Source: Actinomucor elegans
Lineage: Eukaryota; Mucoromycota; Mucoromycetes; Mucorales; Mucoraceae
DNA length: 64,000 bases
Direction: 5' to 3'
Assembly (NCBI GenBank): GCA_026027325.1
Contig: JAMSLZ010000001.1
Location: 3,534,001-3,598,000, forward strand
Shown here one piece after another: positions 62,952 to 64,000 of the stretch (its first letter is position 1; every line of letters begins with the position of its first letter). A model generated the notes under the pieces. The model worked only from the letters and a program-made list of their open reading frames with translations. It had not been told where the DNA came from and made no database searches. The position numbers and the translations under genes are program-made.

Positions 62952-64000
62952 TTGTTGCTGTAATAGCAATGCTTGTTGCTGGTGCTGTTGCTGCTGTTGA
63001 TCAGGTTCCATACTATGTGTTCTCGATTTGTTATGGGTCAAGAAACGCTTTAGTTTACGTTTATCTTCACTTAATGCTTCAACATCAAATGGTCTATTCA
63101 TGAGATTCAACCGGAAAACAGCATCTTCTTGACTCACCGGAACGGCTAATCTAGCCAAGATACGTTCTTTTAAACGATGCAGTAGACGCTACTCAAACAA
63201 GTTAGTATTTTCATGAGATCTTATATACTAAATTCATTACCGTCAATAGCTTTGCATCTCGAAATATACGCGATCCTGGTTCATTAAAGCTCAACGCATT
63301 TTGAAACACCAGCAACATGTCATTCCACCAAGCGTGTAGGTTAGGATATTGTCTTGTTTGCATCTTTTCTGCTATTTCGCTAAGAGACCTTGGGTTTTTG
63401 ATGGTTTTATAGTATTCGGGATATTCATCTCTATCAGGCAAATCTTCAAATTGTTCTGAATAAAGTCGATTACTATAAAGCATATTTAGTAATAGTATAT
63501 GTTTGAATTGTGCAGCACTTTACGTATTGTCAGTATGAGTTCGTATAGCGTTAAATAGTTCGATTTCAAATGCAACAGGATCGAAGGTATTGATATCGAT
63601 TTCAGCAGTTGGTCTAACTGCTGCTAAATCTGTTTCACTCTTGGGTGGTCTTCCTCTTCTTTTCTTTATTGTTCCATCTACATTCGTGTTGGGCTGATAT
63701 GCTTGAAATGGAGCAGTTTTGAGTTGGATTTGAGGTTTAGATGGTTGTTGAAACATGATCTGCTGCTGTGGTTTTTGCGGTAATTGAATCGATAGTTTTG
63801 GAGCTTCTTTAAACAATCCAATCCATCGAGGGTCATCTTGATCTGATACTACATCAAAGGGTACTTGACCATGAACGTTCTTTGCTTTAGTATTGGCATT
63901 GTACTTTTGTATAAGTAATCGAGCGACCTTGTCTTTATCACCAAAAGCAGCCCAACCAAGTGGAGTAGCAGAATACCATGTATCATTCAATTCTACGTTG
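62242..64000 (-). CDS. Ankyrin, AT-hook and bromodomain chromatin protein (5' end outside window)
   Basis: Partial: the N-terminus lies beyond 64000. Exons run 64000-63520, 63478-63240, 63189-62660 and 62595-62242 approximately. The first visible exon ends an ankyrin repeat (ATPLGWAAFGDKDKVARLLI, YNANTKAKNVHGQVPFDVVS). It then shows GTIKKRRGRPPKSE, an AT-hook (RGRPPK), and a segment of Asp/Val-rich sequence. The bromodomain follows (LYSEQFEDLPDRDEYPEYYK, TIKNPRSLSEIAEKM, DMLLVFQNALSFNEPGSRIF) with the conserved Asn in SFNEPGS. A basic linker and a 50-residue polyGln/Leu region come next, then a conserved-looking C-terminal domain (LKISSVDNDLVDITIDGEFP). The combination suggests a chromatin-remodelling or acetyl-lysine reader subunit, similar in layout to fungal bromodomain RSC/SWI-SNF subunits. 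Assignment to a specific complex is not possible here. Confidence 0.8.
62880..63000 (-). repeat. Glutamine-codon repeat (CAA/CAG)
   Basis: Part of the bromodomain protein; alternating CAG and CAA with Leu codons interspersed gives a 40-50 residue Gln/Leu tract. Confidence 0.9.

Noticed and set aside
62819..63103. Plus-strand Val/Ala-rich open frame resembling a membrane segment
   Set aside because: It is the antisense of the Gln/Leu-coding part of the bromodomain protein, so a compositional shadow.

Overview
The window is a stretch of nuclear DNA from a filamentous early-diverging fungus, most probably of the order Mucorales. The grounds are the AT-rich sequence, many short introns (mostly 45-80 bases, GTAAG-type donors, AG acceptors), fungal-type proteins (Vts1, Hal-family kinase, Avt1, Ypq, Ptc7, Kex2-site secreted protein), and a decayed Tc1/mariner-like transposase and F-box remnants. 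Genus cannot be decided from sequence alone. I found 25 protein-coding genes, three of them short multi-exon genes (MED21, RPL29, DCTN5) that are invisible as long ORFs and had to be assembled exon by exon. I saw no tRNA, rRNA or CRISPR.

Layout. 1-4.8 kb is gene-free and holds a dead DDE transposase (about 2.2-2.9 kb) and a GC-richer island near 3.3-3.6 kb. 4.8-9.6 kb: vacuolar amino acid transporter Avt1 (-), Mediator subunit MED21 (-), PP1 phosphatase (+). 10.8-16.1 kb: SEC23 (+), RNA-binding VTS1 with a polyQ tract (+), RPL29 (-). 17.2-23.7 kb: methylenetetrahydrofolate reductase (-), a methyltransferase with an N-myristoylation-like start (-), a GNAT-type protein (-). 24.8-36.9 kb: mitochondrial adenylate kinase (+), a J-domain/multi-TM protein (-), aspartyl aminopeptidase (-), APC10/DOC1 (+), PQ-loop transporter (+), a two-finger C2H2 protein (+). 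38.2-45.8 kb: a secreted Thr-rich protein with an apparent frameshift (-), PTC7-like PP2C (-), RPL19 (-), an LRR protein (-), a secreted Kex2-site protein (-). 48.3-64 kb: an F-box relic, a subtilisin (-), dynactin DCTN5 (-), a Hal-family kinase (+), an F-box/EF-hand protein (-), RBM25 (+), GSK3 (-) and a partial ankyrin/AT-hook/bromodomain protein (-).

The genes are mostly housekeeping and do not form an obvious cluster or pathway; links are loose (two vacuolar amino acid transporters; PP1, PP2C, GSK3 and Hal kinase signalling; Mediator, bromodomain and splicing factors). The most interesting non-gene signal is a diverged, non-coding dispersed repeat family of about 70-250 bases, with at least 18 recognisable copies on both strands. 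It sits only in the large gaps and accounts for much of what is in them. Other points of note are very long A/T homopolymers placed at or next to 5' splice sites, introns that split or immediately follow start codons, and convergent genes with only 5 bases between their stop codons.
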